Positions 25,186 through 33,563 of a stretch of DNA of 64,000 nucleotides are shown here, one piece after another (position 1 is the first letter of the stretch; each line of letters starts with the position of its first letter). The notes beneath the pieces are model-generated. The model searched no databases, was not told the DNA's origin, and was given only the letters and a program-made list of their open reading frames with translations. The position numbers were made by a program, and so were the translations under genes. The stretch is taken from positions 4,774,001 through 4,838,000 of the forward strand of contig CP115858.1 of assembly GCA_027920525.1 (NCBI GenBank). The letters run 5' to 3'. Source of the stretch: Chryseobacterium daecheongense (lineage in GTDB: Bacteria; Bacteroidota; Bacteroidia; Flavobacteriales; Weeksellaceae).

Positions 25186-26214
25186 TTATTCTAATAACAG
25201 TTCCAGGCTTCTCAATGCTTTTCCGCCATGTAAACTTTCCTGTGCCAAAAGGAGGCAATCATCATAGGAACCGAATTTTTCCGTATGATAAAGTGCTACC
25301 GCAGCATTCGCTAAAACAACGGCATTTTGAGAATCTGTTCCCTTTCCTTCCAAAATATTCCTGAAGATTCTTGCTGCTTCCTGAATGGTTTTACCTGCCT
25401 GGATACTTTCAGGACTTACCGGATCGAATCCCAGATCTTCAGAAGAATAAATATTTTCACCTTTTTTGGTTATAATTTTACTGTCATGGGTAAGGCTGAT
25501 CTCATCATATCCATCCAGGCCATGAACCAGGACGAACTCCTGAGGTTCTTTTTGTAAAAGATATTGATAAATCCTTGCGATTTCCAGGTTGTATACTCCG
25601 ATCACAGAAAATTTTGGTTTTGCCGGATTTACCAATGGACCTAATAGGTTGAAAAAGGTTCTTAGCCCCAGTGATTTCCTCAATGCTCCAACAGACTGAA
25701 GGGCAGGATGGAAGTAAGGAGCATGTAAAAAGCAGATATTCGCTTTCTCCAGATCTCTGTTCAGCTTATCAGAATCATTATTCATCTGATAACCCAGCTC
25801 TTCCAAAACATTTGAAGAACCGGTAACAGCTGAGGCTCCATAATTTCCATGTTTTGTTACGCTTTGTCCTGCTCCGGCAATGACAAAACCGGCCAGCGTT
25901 GAAATATTGATCGTGTTTTTGCCATCACCTCCCGTTCCTACGATATCTAAAGCATCACTGGCATCAAGGTTTACAGGAACTGCCATTTGCAATAATGCTT
26001 CCCTGAAGCCTTCCAGCTCTCTCAATGTAATATTGCGCATCAGGAAAACGCTCATAAAAGCAGTGACTTCCGTTGAATTGAATTTATTCTGGGCAATTTC
26101 AATCATGATCGCTTTGGCCTCAGATTTAGATAAGGTATGATGATTGAATAAATATTGCAGGATCTCTTTCATTTGAGGTGTTTTTATTGTTGAGGGAATA
26201 TCTTGTGTTTTCAA
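25186..26214 (-). CDS. trpD: Anthranilate phosphoribosyltransferase
   Basis: A 342-residue enzyme joining anthranilate to PRPP. The glycine-rich PRPP loop DIVGTGGDGKNTINIST is near residues 85-101, followed by KHGNYGASAVTGSSNVLEELG and FNLLGPLVNPAKP. Length and motifs are normal. Its start overlaps the end of trpG by four bases (26211-26214), so the two are translationally coupled. The first 14 residues before MKEILQYLF may be a weakly conserved extension. Confidence 0.95.
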   Translation of the reverse strand: MKTQDIPSTIKTPQMKEILQYLFNHHTLSKSEAKAIMIEIAQNKFNSTEVTAFMSVFLMRNITLRELEGFREALLQMAVPVNLDASDALDIVGTGGDGKNTINISTLAGFVIAGAGQSVTKHGNYGASAVTGSSNVLEELGYQMNNDSDKLNRDLEKANICFLHAPYFHPALQSVGALRKSLGLRTFFNLLGPLVNPAKPKFSVIGVYNLEIARIYQYLLQKEPQEFVLVHGLDGYDEISLTHDSKIITKKGENIYSSEDLGFDPVSPESIQAGKTIQEAARIFRNILEGKGTDSQNAVVLANAAVALYHTEKFGSYDDCLLLAQESLHGGKALRSLELLLE

Positions 26215-26810
26215 TGTAATAAGAAATTTTTAATGATAACTTCTCCGTCCGGAGTTAAAATACTTTCAGGATGAAACTGGACACCATGTACATCATAGGT
26301 TTTATGTTGCAGGGCCATGATCATTCCATCTTTATCTACGGCAGTGATCTCCAGTTCTTCGGGGAACTGATCGGGATCCACAGCCCAGCTGTGGTATCTT
26401 CCTACTTCCATTCCTGATGACAGGTTTTGGAAAAGTTTGGTTTTTTCTTTCACCAGCTCTGTGGTGGTTGCCACACCATGAAAAATTTCTGAAAGATTAA
26501 TCAGTCTTCCTCCGAAAGCCTCAGCAATGGCCTGCTGCCCCAGACAAACTCCGAGAATGCTTTTAGTAGGAGCATATTTCCTGATCAGATCAAGTAATAT
26601 ACCGGACTCCTCAGGTATTCCGGGACCTGGAGACAAAATGATCTTATCATACTTTTCCACTTCTTCCAGGCTGATTTCATCATTCCGATAGATATCCACT
26701 TTCTGGTTTAGAATTCTTTCAATAATCTGAACCAGATTATAGGTAAAGCTATCGTAATTATCAAATACTAAAACTTTAGCTGTTAATTGGGTTTTTATAT
26801 TTTCGTTCAT
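26211..26810 (-). CDS. trpG: Anthranilate synthase component II (glutamine amidotransferase)
   Basis: A 199-residue class I glutamine amidotransferase supplying ammonia to TrpE. Nucleophile Cys in GVCLGQQAIAEAFGG and the His-Glu pair in VHGVQFHPESI are present, with the N-terminal VLVFDNYDSFTYNLVQ and SPGPGIPEE oxyanion region. It may also serve folate synthesis as PabA, since single TrpG/PabA proteins are common. It lies ten bases after trpE. Confidence 0.94.
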   Translation of the reverse strand: MNENIKTQLTAKVLVFDNYDSFTYNLVQIIERILNQKVDIYRNDEISLEEVEKYDKIILSPGPGIPEESGILLDLIRKYAPTKSILGVCLGQQAIAEAFGGRLINLSEIFHGVATTTELVKEKTKLFQNLSSGMEVGRYHSWAVDPDQFPEELEITAVDKDGMIMALQHKTYDVHGVQFHPESILTPDGEVIIKNFLLH

Positions 26811-26820
26811 CTTATTTAAA

Positions 26821-28242
26821 TTAGTATTTGAGTTTATCTGCCTTTTCTACAGCTTTCTTGAGTGCGTTAAGCTTATTGTTGACTTCCTGAAGTTCACTTT
26901 CAGGATTGGATTTGGCCACCAGTCCTGCACCGGCCTGATAAAAAAGAGTATTGTTTTTACTTAAAAAGGTTCTGATCATAATAGCCTGGTTGCAGCTTCC
27001 GTTCAGACCTACCATTCCGATACAGCCTCCATAGTAACCCCGGGAATCCTTCTCGTATTGATTGATCAATTGAAGGGCTTTATGCTTAGGGGCACCACTT
27101 AAAGTCCCCTGAGGAAAGGTAGAAGCAACCACTTCAAAAGGATTGGTATTTTCCGGTAATTCCGATGTTACTTCACTTACCATATGAATAACGTGAGAAA
27201 AAAGTTGGATTTCCTTTAACTTTGTTACCGTTACATTTCTTCCCATTTTTCCCAGATCATTTCTTGCCAGGTCTACCAGCATAGTATGTTCAGCATTTTC
27301 CTTGGGATCATTTTTTAATTCTTCTATAGATTGAAGATCTACATCAAAGTTTCCGGTTCTTTTAAAAGTTCCCGCAATAGGATGGATGATGGCCTTATGA
27401 TCTTTAATAATCAGTTGGCTCTCGGGGCTCGATCCGAATAATTTGTAATCTCCGTAATCGAAAAAGAACAGATAAGGAGAAGGATTGATATTTCTTAAAG
27501 CACGGTATACATTGAATTCGTCACCCAGAAACTTTTGTTCGAATCTTCTGCTCAATACCAATTGAAAAACGTCTCCCCGCATGCAGTGTTTTTGAGCCGT
27601 TTTAACCAGTTCCAGATATTCTTCATCAGAAATATTTGAGGTTTCTTCACCCGTTTTCTCAAAAGGGTAGACTACTGAGCTTTTATTTTTTATTAAATTT
27701 TCTAAAGTATAAAGTTCTGATTTGATCCCCTCGATTTGATTTTCGATAAAATGCATTTCATCATTGTAATGATTGATTGCAATAACGTACTGGTATAATC
27801 TGTATCTCACAAGGGGAATTTCAACCTCCGGGCTTTGTGCTTTAAAATTGATATTTTCGAAAAACTGAACCGCCTCAAAGCTGGTGTATCCGAAAAGGTT
27901 TTGTGCTGTTTCTTCAATGGGATCCGTTGTTTTTTCACATTCAAAAACAGAAGAAAAGTCATGCAAGATATCTGCGATCTTATGATCAATGATAAACTGT
28001 TTTACAGGTTCTGAATTGGGAAACTTAACCTCGAATTCATTAAGGTTCTTAACCTCAATTCCTGCTATGGCATTTATGGCGATAAATGAAAAATTATTAT
28101 CTATGTTTTTAGAATCCGAGCTTTCTAAAAGAATGGTGTCCCTGAACTTGTCACGGATCTGCAGATAAATATTCATGGGAGTCTGAAGATCTCCCAGTGT
28201 TTTCTTTGATACGGTTTTTACCTTTATATTCTTATTAAACAT
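26821..28242 (-). CDS. trpE: Anthranilate synthase component I
   Basis: A 473-residue chorismate-using enzyme. The N-terminal domain (about 1-190) carries the tryptophan-feedback region including LLESSDSK near 39-46, and the C-terminal chorismate domain has GDVFQLVLSRRFEQ, FGSSPESQLI, PIAGTFKRTG, ARNDLGKMGRNV, FPQGTLSGAPKHKALQLI and GYYGGCIGMVGLNG. It is the first structural gene of the operon, placed 32 bases after the attenuator hairpin, so its transcription is predicted to depend on tryptophanyl-tRNA supply. Confidence 0.95.
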   Translation of the reverse strand: MFNKNIKVKTVSKKTLGDLQTPMNIYLQIRDKFRDTILLESSDSKNIDNNFSFIAINAIAGIEVKNLNEFEVKFPNSEPVKQFIIDHKIADILHDFSSVFECEKTTDPIEETAQNLFGYTSFEAVQFFENINFKAQSPEVEIPLVRYRLYQYVIAINHYNDEMHFIENQIEGIKSELYTLENLIKNKSSVVYPFEKTGEETSNISDEEYLELVKTAQKHCMRGDVFQLVLSRRFEQKFLGDEFNVYRALRNINPSPYLFFFDYGDYKLFGSSPESQLIIKDHKAIIHPIAGTFKRTGNFDVDLQSIEELKNDPKENAEHTMLVDLARNDLGKMGRNVTVTKLKEIQLFSHVIHMVSEVTSELPENTNPFEVVASTFPQGTLSGAPKHKALQLINQYEKDSRGYYGGCIGMVGLNGSCNQAIMIRTFLSKNNTLFYQAGAGLVAKSNPESELQEVNNKLNALKKAVEKADKLKY

Positions 28243-28274
28243 TTGATGTTTTTATTTTTGTTTGAGATTAAATA

Positions 28275-28311
28275 ATAAAAAAAAGACTTCAACGGAATCC
28301 GTCAAAGTCTT
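28275..28311 (-). terminator. trp operon attenuator
   Basis: On the minus strand AAGACTTTGACGGA and TCCGTTGAAGTCTT form a long, nearly perfect stem (28283-28311) followed by a run of about eight T. It lies between the leader peptide and trpE. The 5-prime arm (28300-28310) can pair instead with leader bases 28376-28385 (CGTCGGGTCT), giving a plausible antiterminator. Confidence 0.85.
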
Positions 28312-28353
28312 GATATTTTGTTTATCTTATTTTATTGCAAAGCAGCTTAACAA

Positions 28354-28431
28354 TTAGCAATACGATAATCCTTTCAGACCCGACGAAGAGTTTGAAAGCC
28401 ACCACCAAAAATTATTGCTCGTATTAAACAT
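28354..28431 (-). CDS. trpL: trp operon leader peptide with three consecutive Trp codons
   Basis: A 25-codon ORF (28431 down to the TAA at 28354-28356) reading MFNTSNNFWWWLSNSSSG and ending GLKGLSYC. The three adjacent UGG codons occupy 28399-28407. It is followed by a Rho-independent hairpin and then trpE, the arrangement of ribosome-mediated attenuation: low charged tRNA-Trp stalls the ribosome at WWW and favours the antiterminator. The -7 box TACATTTG ends only four bases before the ATG, so this mRNA may be leaderless. Too short for ordinary gene finders. Confidence 0.85.
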   Translation of the reverse strand: MFNTSNNFWWWLSNSSSGLKGLSYC

Positions 28432-28435
28432 GGCA

Positions 28436-28465
28436 CAAATGTAAAAATTTTTTTTAATATCAAAA
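28436..28465 (-). promoter_or_regulatory. trp operon promoter
   Basis: Minus-strand TACATTTG (28436-28443), an exact TAnnTTTG match, with TTTTG (28461-28465) 17 bases upstream as -33 element. Four bases separate the -7 box from the trpL ATG. Confidence 0.6.
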
Positions 28466-28506
28466 CCAAAAAAGAATAAAATTAAAAAAACTTAAGATAA
28501 AATTAA

Positions 28507-29151
28507 CTATCGGCTCTCTTCCAATTCTTTCTTCAGCTTTTCAATTTGAATATTGTAGTTATCATCTTTATAAACTTCTACATAATTTTCTAATGCAGTT
28601 AGGTATTCTTTGATGAATTCTTTATTGGTGGGATCTGCCTCATATTTTATTTTTGCTGTATTGATAGGAGCCAGCATTTTATATTGGCGAAGACGTCTGC
28701 CTTCTTCGGACTGATCATATAAAATCACGATATTTTTCTCGTATCCCGGAATATATTTTACGGGAAATGGACTGTTTACCTGTGGAATACGGATTGCATT
28801 TTCAATAGGGTGTATAGAAGCCGAAGTTGTAGAGAAAAAAGTTGTAATATATTTACCGTCCTGCTTTTTGACAATTGCTTCATAATCATGGATATACATA
28901 TCGTTTAATGTAGAACTTGTCTCCACATCGGAGGTAATGATTGCAGTACTTTCAGTTCCGTATTTGTTTAAAAACCAGGCATTCAAAAACTGTCCCGCAA
29001 AGGCATTGGCTATTCCTAAAGGGATAATCGGCAGTAATAACCACCATTTTTTAGTAAGGAATGATACTAAGCTGAAGAAAACAATCAGGAGGACCACGGT
29101 GTAAAAACCATGATGACTGGTGAAAAACAGAATTTTAGAAATGAATATCAT
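28507..29151 (-). CDS. Hypothetical membrane protein
   Basis: A 214-residue protein with two or three hydrophobic helices in its first 60 residues (FYTVVLLIVFFSLVSFL and WWLLLPIIPLGIANAFAG), then a soluble beta-rich region similar in style to DUF3592-like domains (ESTAIITSDVETSS, YIHDYEAIVKKQDGKYITTFF) and a helical, charged C-terminus. I do not recognise the family with certainty. It lies just upstream of the trp promoter in the same direction but is separated from it by the promoter itself. Confidence 0.65.
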   Translation of the reverse strand: MIFISKILFFTSHHGFYTVVLLIVFFSLVSFLTKKWWLLLPIIPLGIANAFAGQFLNAWFLNKYGTESTAIITSDVETSSTLNDMYIHDYEAIVKKQDGKYITTFFSTTSASIHPIENAIRIPQVNSPFPVKYIPGYEKNIVILYDQSEEGRRLRQYKMLAPINTAKIKYEADPTNKEFIKEYLTALENYVEVYKDDNYNIQIEKLKKELEESR

Positions 29152-29259
29152 ACTTTAAAATTAAAATTTTTATTTAGATAAAAGAACATTAGTAATCTTA
29201 TTCCAGATAAATTATTGTTGAAACGGATATTTATCATCACTTTAAAAATTTATTTTTTA

Positions 29260-29267
29260 TACTTTTG
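29260..29267 (+). promoter_or_regulatory. -7 promoter box of the small lipoprotein/cytochrome genes
   Basis: TACTTTTG, exact TAnnTTTG match, 22 bases before the ATG at 29290; it excludes the longer in-frame start at 29215. Confidence 0.5.
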
Positions 29268-29289
29268 CTTAAATTTTATAGAAAAAATA

Positions 29290-29514
29290 ATGAAAAAAGT
29301 ATTAGCACTTGCATTTATCGGAGGTTTATTAGTTGTAAACTGCAAAAAGAAACCAGATCATTCACTACAAGATAGCAACACAATGCTTGAAGAGCCTGAA
29401 GCAACTACAGTTGTAGACACTACCGCAACAGCCCGCAACAAACCAGAAGCAGATGTAAATGCAGCAGTATCCGTACCTGCAAAGGACGCAAAAGCAGATA
29501 CATTGACTAAATAA
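29290..29514 (+). CDS. Small lipoprotein of unknown function
   Basis: A 74-residue lipoprotein: MKKVLALAFIGGLLVVNC forms the signal with lipid Cys18, followed by a Lys-rich and then acidic, Ala/Thr-rich low-complexity tail without a recognisable domain. The longer frame from 29215 is rejected because it would include the promoter. The stop overlaps the ATG of the cytochrome c gene (TAATG), so the two are translated together. Possibly an envelope partner of the cytochrome; no more can be said. Confidence 0.7.
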   Translation: MKKVLALAFIGGLLVVNCKKKPDHSLQDSNTMLEEPEATTVVDTTATARNKPEADVNAAVSVPAKDAKADTLTK

Positions 29515-29888
29515 TGAAAAAACTGTTTTTGACAGGATGCATAGGATTTTTTATTCTTTCCTGTTCCAAAAAAGAAAATACACCTGTTGATACTCCTTCA
29601 TCAGAAACAACTGTTGCTTCTGAACCGGCAAAAACCAATCTTTCCGGGAGCCAGATCATAGAAACATTGGATTGTACAGGATGTCACACGGTTAATGAGA
29701 GAATGATAGGACCTTCTTATCAGGAAATAGCTGACAAATATTCTGAAAAAGATATTGAAATGCTGGCCTCCAAGATTATAGAAGGCGGAAGCGGAGTTTG
29801 GGGAAGTGTTCCTATGCAGCCCCATCCTCAGGTATCTAAAGACGATGCAAAAAAAATGGTGGAATATATTTTAAGTCAGAAGAAGTAA
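29514..29888 (+). CDS. Lipoprotein cytochrome c
   Basis: A 124-residue monoheme cytochrome c attached to the membrane by a lipid (lipobox FILSC, Cys17). The heme motif CTGCH is at residues 54-58 and the distal Met ligand is probably Met101 in VPMQPHP; the domain is of the short c551/c552 type, with GPSYQEIADKY after the heme site. It faces the periplasm and would carry electrons between respiratory complexes. It starts on the stop codon of the small lipoprotein gene. Confidence 0.88.
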   Translation: MKKLFLTGCIGFFILSCSKKENTPVDTPSSETTVASEPAKTNLSGSQIIETLDCTGCHTVNERMIGPSYQEIADKYSEKDIEMLASKIIEGGSGVWGSVPMQPHPQVSKDDAKKMVEYILSQKK

Positions 29889-29891
29889 AAT

Positions 29892-30827
29892 ATGTCTGCT
29901 GAAAAATCCAGTCTGCACACAAGAAATCTTCATCGTGATCCCTATGATTTTGATCAGCTCATTTCTTGTGTGCCAGAACTGAAGCACTATGTTTTTGTTA
30001 ATGCACACCAAACATTAACGATCAACTTCAGCCTTCCAAAGGCGGTAAAACTACTCAACAAAGCCCTTTTACAACATTTTTACCATATCCGGAACTGGGA
30101 TATTCCTGAAAATAATTTATGCCCTCCGATTCCCGGAAGAGCAGATTATATCCATTACATTGCTGATTTACTCGCTCTCGAATCTGAATCCGGTGAAATC
30201 CCTAAGGGCTCTTCAATAAGTGGCCTGGATATAGGTGTTGGAGCTAATCTCGTGTATCCTTTAATTGCTCACAGGTCTTACGGATGGACAATGACGGGAA
30301 CAGATATTAATAAAGACTCGTTACAAAATGCACAACGTATTCTGGACAATAACCCGGATCTGTCATCTTTTATTCATTTGAAGCATCAGCCGGCTTCTGA
30401 ATGTATATTCAGGAATATGCTTCTAGAAGGAGACAGATTTATGTTTTCAATGTGTAATCCTCCTTTTCATGACTCTGAGGAATCTGCCATAAAAGGAAAT
30501 CTCAGAAAGACTAAAAATCTCCGTCAATCCAAAGTTAAGAAGCCAGTACTCAATTTTGGGGGACAACAATCGGAATTATGGTGCGAAGGTGGGGAGCTTG
30601 CTTTTATTACCAGGATGATACATGAAAGCAGTTTATTCGCTTCGCAGGTCCTGTGGTTTACCTGTCTGGTTTCTAAAAAAGATAATCTGTATCCACTTAC
30701 CACACTCCTGAAAAAGAGTAAGACAGTAGAGTTCAAAACCATCGATATGGCTCAGGGCCAAAAAATAAGCAGAATTCTGGCCTGGACATTTATCCCTCAA
30801 CAAGACAGAAAAGGCTGGTTCCCGTAA
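29892..30827 (+). CDS. rlmF: 23S rRNA (adenine-1618-N6)-methyltransferase
   Basis: A 311-residue SAM-dependent enzyme of the RlmF (YbiN) family that methylates A1618 of 23S rRNA. Family features: LHRDPYDFDQLISCVPELKHYV at the N-terminus, PIPGRADYIHYIADLL, the SAM motif GLDIGVGANLVYPL and the catalytic motif NPPFHDS. It lies three bases downstream of the cytochrome gene, so it may be co-transcribed with it, though the functions are unrelated. Confidence 0.92.
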   Translation: MSAEKSSLHTRNLHRDPYDFDQLISCVPELKHYVFVNAHQTLTINFSLPKAVKLLNKALLQHFYHIRNWDIPENNLCPPIPGRADYIHYIADLLALESESGEIPKGSSISGLDIGVGANLVYPLIAHRSYGWTMTGTDINKDSLQNAQRILDNNPDLSSFIHLKHQPASECIFRNMLLEGDRFMFSMCNPPFHDSEESAIKGNLRKTKNLRQSKVKKPVLNFGGQQSELWCEGGELAFITRMIHESSLFASQVLWFTCLVSKKDNLYPLTTLLKKSKTVEFKTIDMAQGQKISRILAWTFIPQQDRKGWFP

Positions 30828-30884
30828 GCAAACCTCTCTTTAACCGCATTTTTACAGAAATAAATATATTTCTGGGAAAAGTCA

Positions 30885-30915
30885 TTGACAGTCAACTCAA
30901 AAATACCTAAATTTG
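30885..30915 (+). promoter_or_regulatory. lysS promoter
   Basis: TTG (30885-30887) and TAAATTTG (30908-30915) are separated by 20 bases, a good Bacteroidota -33/-7 pair, 22 bases before the ATG. Confidence 0.6.
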
Positions 30916-30937
30916 TAGGCTTTTAGAAAAATAAGAA

Positions 30938-32635
30938 ATGCAATTATCAGAACAAGAAATCATTAGAAGAGAAAAGCTTAATAAGCTTGTTGAAATGGGG
31001 ATCAACGCGTTCCCGGCAGATGAATACAAAATTACAGATACAACAGAATCTATAAAACAGGATTTTTCTGAGAGTAAACAGGTGAAGATTGCTGGTAGAT
31101 TGATGTCCCGAAGAATTCAAGGGAAAGCTTCTTTTGCTGAATTGCAGGATTCTACAGGTAAAATTCAGGTATATTTCAACAGAGATGAGATCTGTACAGG
31201 AGAAGATAAAACTTTGTATAATGAAGTATACAAACACCTTTTAGATATCGGGGATATTATCGGTATCGAAGGGGAGCTTTTTACCACACAAGTAGGGGAG
31301 AAAACTGTACTGGTAAAGAATTTTACTCTCCTTACGAAATCTTTACGTCCGCTACCACAATCCAAAACGGATGAGAATGGAGTAATACATGATGGATTTA
31401 ATGATCCTGAACTAAGATACAGACAACGTTATGTTGATTTAACCGTCAACCCGCATATTAAAGAAATTTTTGTGAAGAGAACAAAATTGTTCAATGCCAT
31501 GAGAACCTTCTTTAATGATGCAGGATATTTTGAAGTTGAAACTCCGATTCTTCAATCTATTCCGGGAGGAGCTGCGGCAAAACCGTTCATTACACACCAT
31601 AACGCCTTGGATATTCCATTATATTTAAGAATTGCAAACGAGCTTTATCTTAAAAGATTGATCGTTGGAGGATTTGATGGGGTATATGAGTTTTCCAAAA
31701 ACTTCAGAAATGAGGGAATGGACAGAACACATAATCCGGAATTTACAGCGATGGAAATTTATGTGGCTTACAAGGATTACAACTGGATGATGGATTTCAC
31801 AGAAAAACTATTGGAATTCTGTGCTACTCAGGTTAATGGAAATGCCGAATCTACTTTCGGAGAGCATAAGATAAATTGGAAAGCACCTTATCCTAGAGTT
31901 TCAATGACTGAAGCGATCCAAAAATATACAGGATTCGATATCACAGGAAAAACTGAAAAGGAATTGTTTGATTTTGCTAAATCTATTGGGATTGAGGTTA
32001 ATGAAACAATGGGTAAAGGAAAATTAATTGATGAGATCTTCGGAGAAAAATGTGAAGGAAATTTCATTCAGCCAACTTTCATTACCGATTATCCGATCGA
32101 AATGTCTCCTTTAACTAAAAAACACAGAAGCAAAGAAGGCTTAACAGAGCGTTTTGAGTTGATGGTTTGCGGAAAGGAAATAGCTAATGCTTATTCTGAG
32201 TTAAATGACCCTATTGATCAGAGAGAACGTTTCGAAGCGCAGATGGCTCTTTCTGAAAGAGGTGATGATGAAGCGATGTTTATCGACCAGGATTTCCTTA
32301 GAGCTTTGGAATACGGAATGCCTCCAACTTCCGGATTAGGAATTGGTATGGACAGATTGATCATGTTCTTAACGGATAATGCATCCATCCAGGAAGTATT
32401 ATTCTTCCCTCAGATGAGACCTGAAAAAACAGTTCCTCAGATTGAATTGGGAGAAGATGAGAAAGTAATTCTTGAAATTTTAAACTCTCAGGAAGAAGCA
32501 TTCTCTTTAGCAGAAGTTAAACAAAGAAGTCAGTTATCCGGTAAAAAATGGGATAAAGCATCTAAGACTCTAACTAAAAATAATTTGGTGAAAGTTGAAA
32601 AGATTGACGAAAATGTTTTGATGAAATTGGTTTAA
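30938..32635 (+). CDS. lysS: Lysine--tRNA ligase, class II, with C-terminal extension
   Basis: A 565-residue class II lysyl-tRNA synthetase. The N-terminal OB anticodon-binding domain covers about 45-165, motif 1 is around the PGGAAAKPF segment, motif 2 is FRNEGMDRTHNPEFTAMEIY and motif 3 is GLGIGMDRLIMFL near 470-482. The usual protein is about 500 residues; here about 65 extra residues (500-565) form a lysine-rich helical segment, with EEAFSLAEVKQRSQLSGKKW, that looks like a small winged-helix or nucleic-acid-binding domain. Monocistronic with its own promoter and terminator. Confidence 0.95.
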   Translation: MQLSEQEIIRREKLNKLVEMGINAFPADEYKITDTTESIKQDFSESKQVKIAGRLMSRRIQGKASFAELQDSTGKIQVYFNRDEICTGEDKTLYNEVYKHLLDIGDIIGIEGELFTTQVGEKTVLVKNFTLLTKSLRPLPQSKTDENGVIHDGFNDPELRYRQRYVDLTVNPHIKEIFVKRTKLFNAMRTFFNDAGYFEVETPILQSIPGGAAAKPFITHHNALDIPLYLRIANELYLKRLIVGGFDGVYEFSKNFRNEGMDRTHNPEFTAMEIYVAYKDYNWMMDFTEKLLEFCATQVNGNAESTFGEHKINWKAPYPRVSMTEAIQKYTGFDITGKTEKELFDFAKSIGIEVNETMGKGKLIDEIFGEKCEGNFIQPTFITDYPIEMSPLTKKHRSKEGLTERFELMVCGKEIANAYSELNDPIDQRERFEAQMALSERGDDEAMFIDQDFLRALEYGMPPTSGLGIGMDRLIMFLTDNASIQEVLFFPQMRPEKTVPQIELGEDEKVILEILNSQEEAFSLAEVKQRSQLSGKKWDKASKTLTKNNLVKVEKIDENVLMKLV

Positions 32636-32658
32636 AAGTTCACAACAATACTAAAAAA

Positions 32659-32687
32659 AATCCTGAAATATTTCAGGATTTTTTTTT
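32659..32687 (+). terminator. Terminator of lysS
   Basis: AATCCTGAAA pairs with TTTCAGGATT with almost no loop, followed by a T-run to 32687. Confidence 0.85.
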
Positions 32688-32738
32688 GCGATAAACTATA
32701 AATTGCTATTTCCCGTTGTGTATAAAAACTCAATTTCG

Positions 32739-33560
32739 ATGAAAATTTTTGTTTTATTTTTTCTGTTACAATGTCTTGTCATTAAGTCGCAAATGATTGA
32801 ATCTGTTTACTTTGTGCATGATGACTATAAACTTGATAAGCAATCCCAAAAGAAATTAGATAGTTTGGCTCAGTTAAAAGGCAATTTAAGATTCAGGATT
32901 TTTGGAAATTGTGATTCTACGGGAAGCATACATTACAATAAAGTATTGTCTGAAAACCGTGCAAATGCAGTTAAAAAATACCTGCAGGAGAAAATTAAAA
33001 CTCATATTACAATTGAAAATGTTGTAGGTCTTGGTGAGGGAAAACAGATCAATGATAATAGTTCAGAAGAATTACGGAAGAAAAACAGAAGAGTAGATAT
33101 TTTTATAGACAGAGAATGGGCTAAGGGAGAAAAAATTCTACGAAAAGTTCCTCCAAGTTTTGTAGATCTGAGTGTTGCTGAGCTGAAAGTTCAAAATACA
33201 TATTCTCTTCCTAATGTTAATTTTATTGGCGGCCGTCATGTCTGGCTCCCGGGTGGGAATGAAACAATTCTTAAGCTGCTTAAAATACTAAGAGATAATC
33301 CGGCTATACAGGTAGAATTACAGGGGCATATTTGCTGTGATTATAATAATTTTGATGGTGAAGATCTTGATTTTGGTACTTTTAATCTTTCACACACAAG
33401 GGCTGATTCTATAAAGGAATTCCTCCAGATGCAAGGTATAGATTCCAGCCGTATAAAAGCAAGCGGACAAGGACATCTTAATCCGGTTGCTTATCCCGAA
33501 CAAACGGAAGCGGACCGGATTATGAATAGGAGGGTTGAAATTGTTTTACTTAAAAAATAA
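32739..33560 (+). CDS. Protein with two OmpA-type peptidoglycan-binding domains
   Basis: A 273-residue exported protein (signal peptide MKIFVLFFLLQCLVIKSQ) built of two tandem OmpA-like domains. Domain 1 (about 22-130) holds VYFVHDDYKLD and the GNCDSTGS...NRANAVKKYL and KNRRVDIFID blocks. Domain 2 (about 155-273) holds VELQGHICCDYN, LSHTRADSIKEFL and MNRRVEIVLLK. Each carries the Asp/Arg pattern for diaminopimelate binding (NRAxxV, NRRVxI). No lipobox and no beta-barrel. It probably anchors or senses the cell wall from the periplasm. I use ATG 32739; the upstream frame lacks a signal peptide. Confidence 0.85.
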   Translation: MKIFVLFFLLQCLVIKSQMIESVYFVHDDYKLDKQSQKKLDSLAQLKGNLRFRIFGNCDSTGSIHYNKVLSENRANAVKKYLQEKIKTHITIENVVGLGEGKQINDNSSEELRKKNRRVDIFIDREWAKGEKILRKVPPSFVDLSVAELKVQNTYSLPNVNFIGGRHVWLPGGNETILKLLKILRDNPAIQVELQGHICCDYNNFDGEDLDFGTFNLSHTRADSIKEFLQMQGIDSSRIKASGQGHLNPVAYPEQTEADRIMNRRVEIVLLKK

Positions 33561-33563
33561 TCC

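Noticed and set aside
29215..29289. N-terminal extension of the small lipoprotein
   Set aside because: It contains the -7 box 29260-29267 and would bury the lipoprotein signal.
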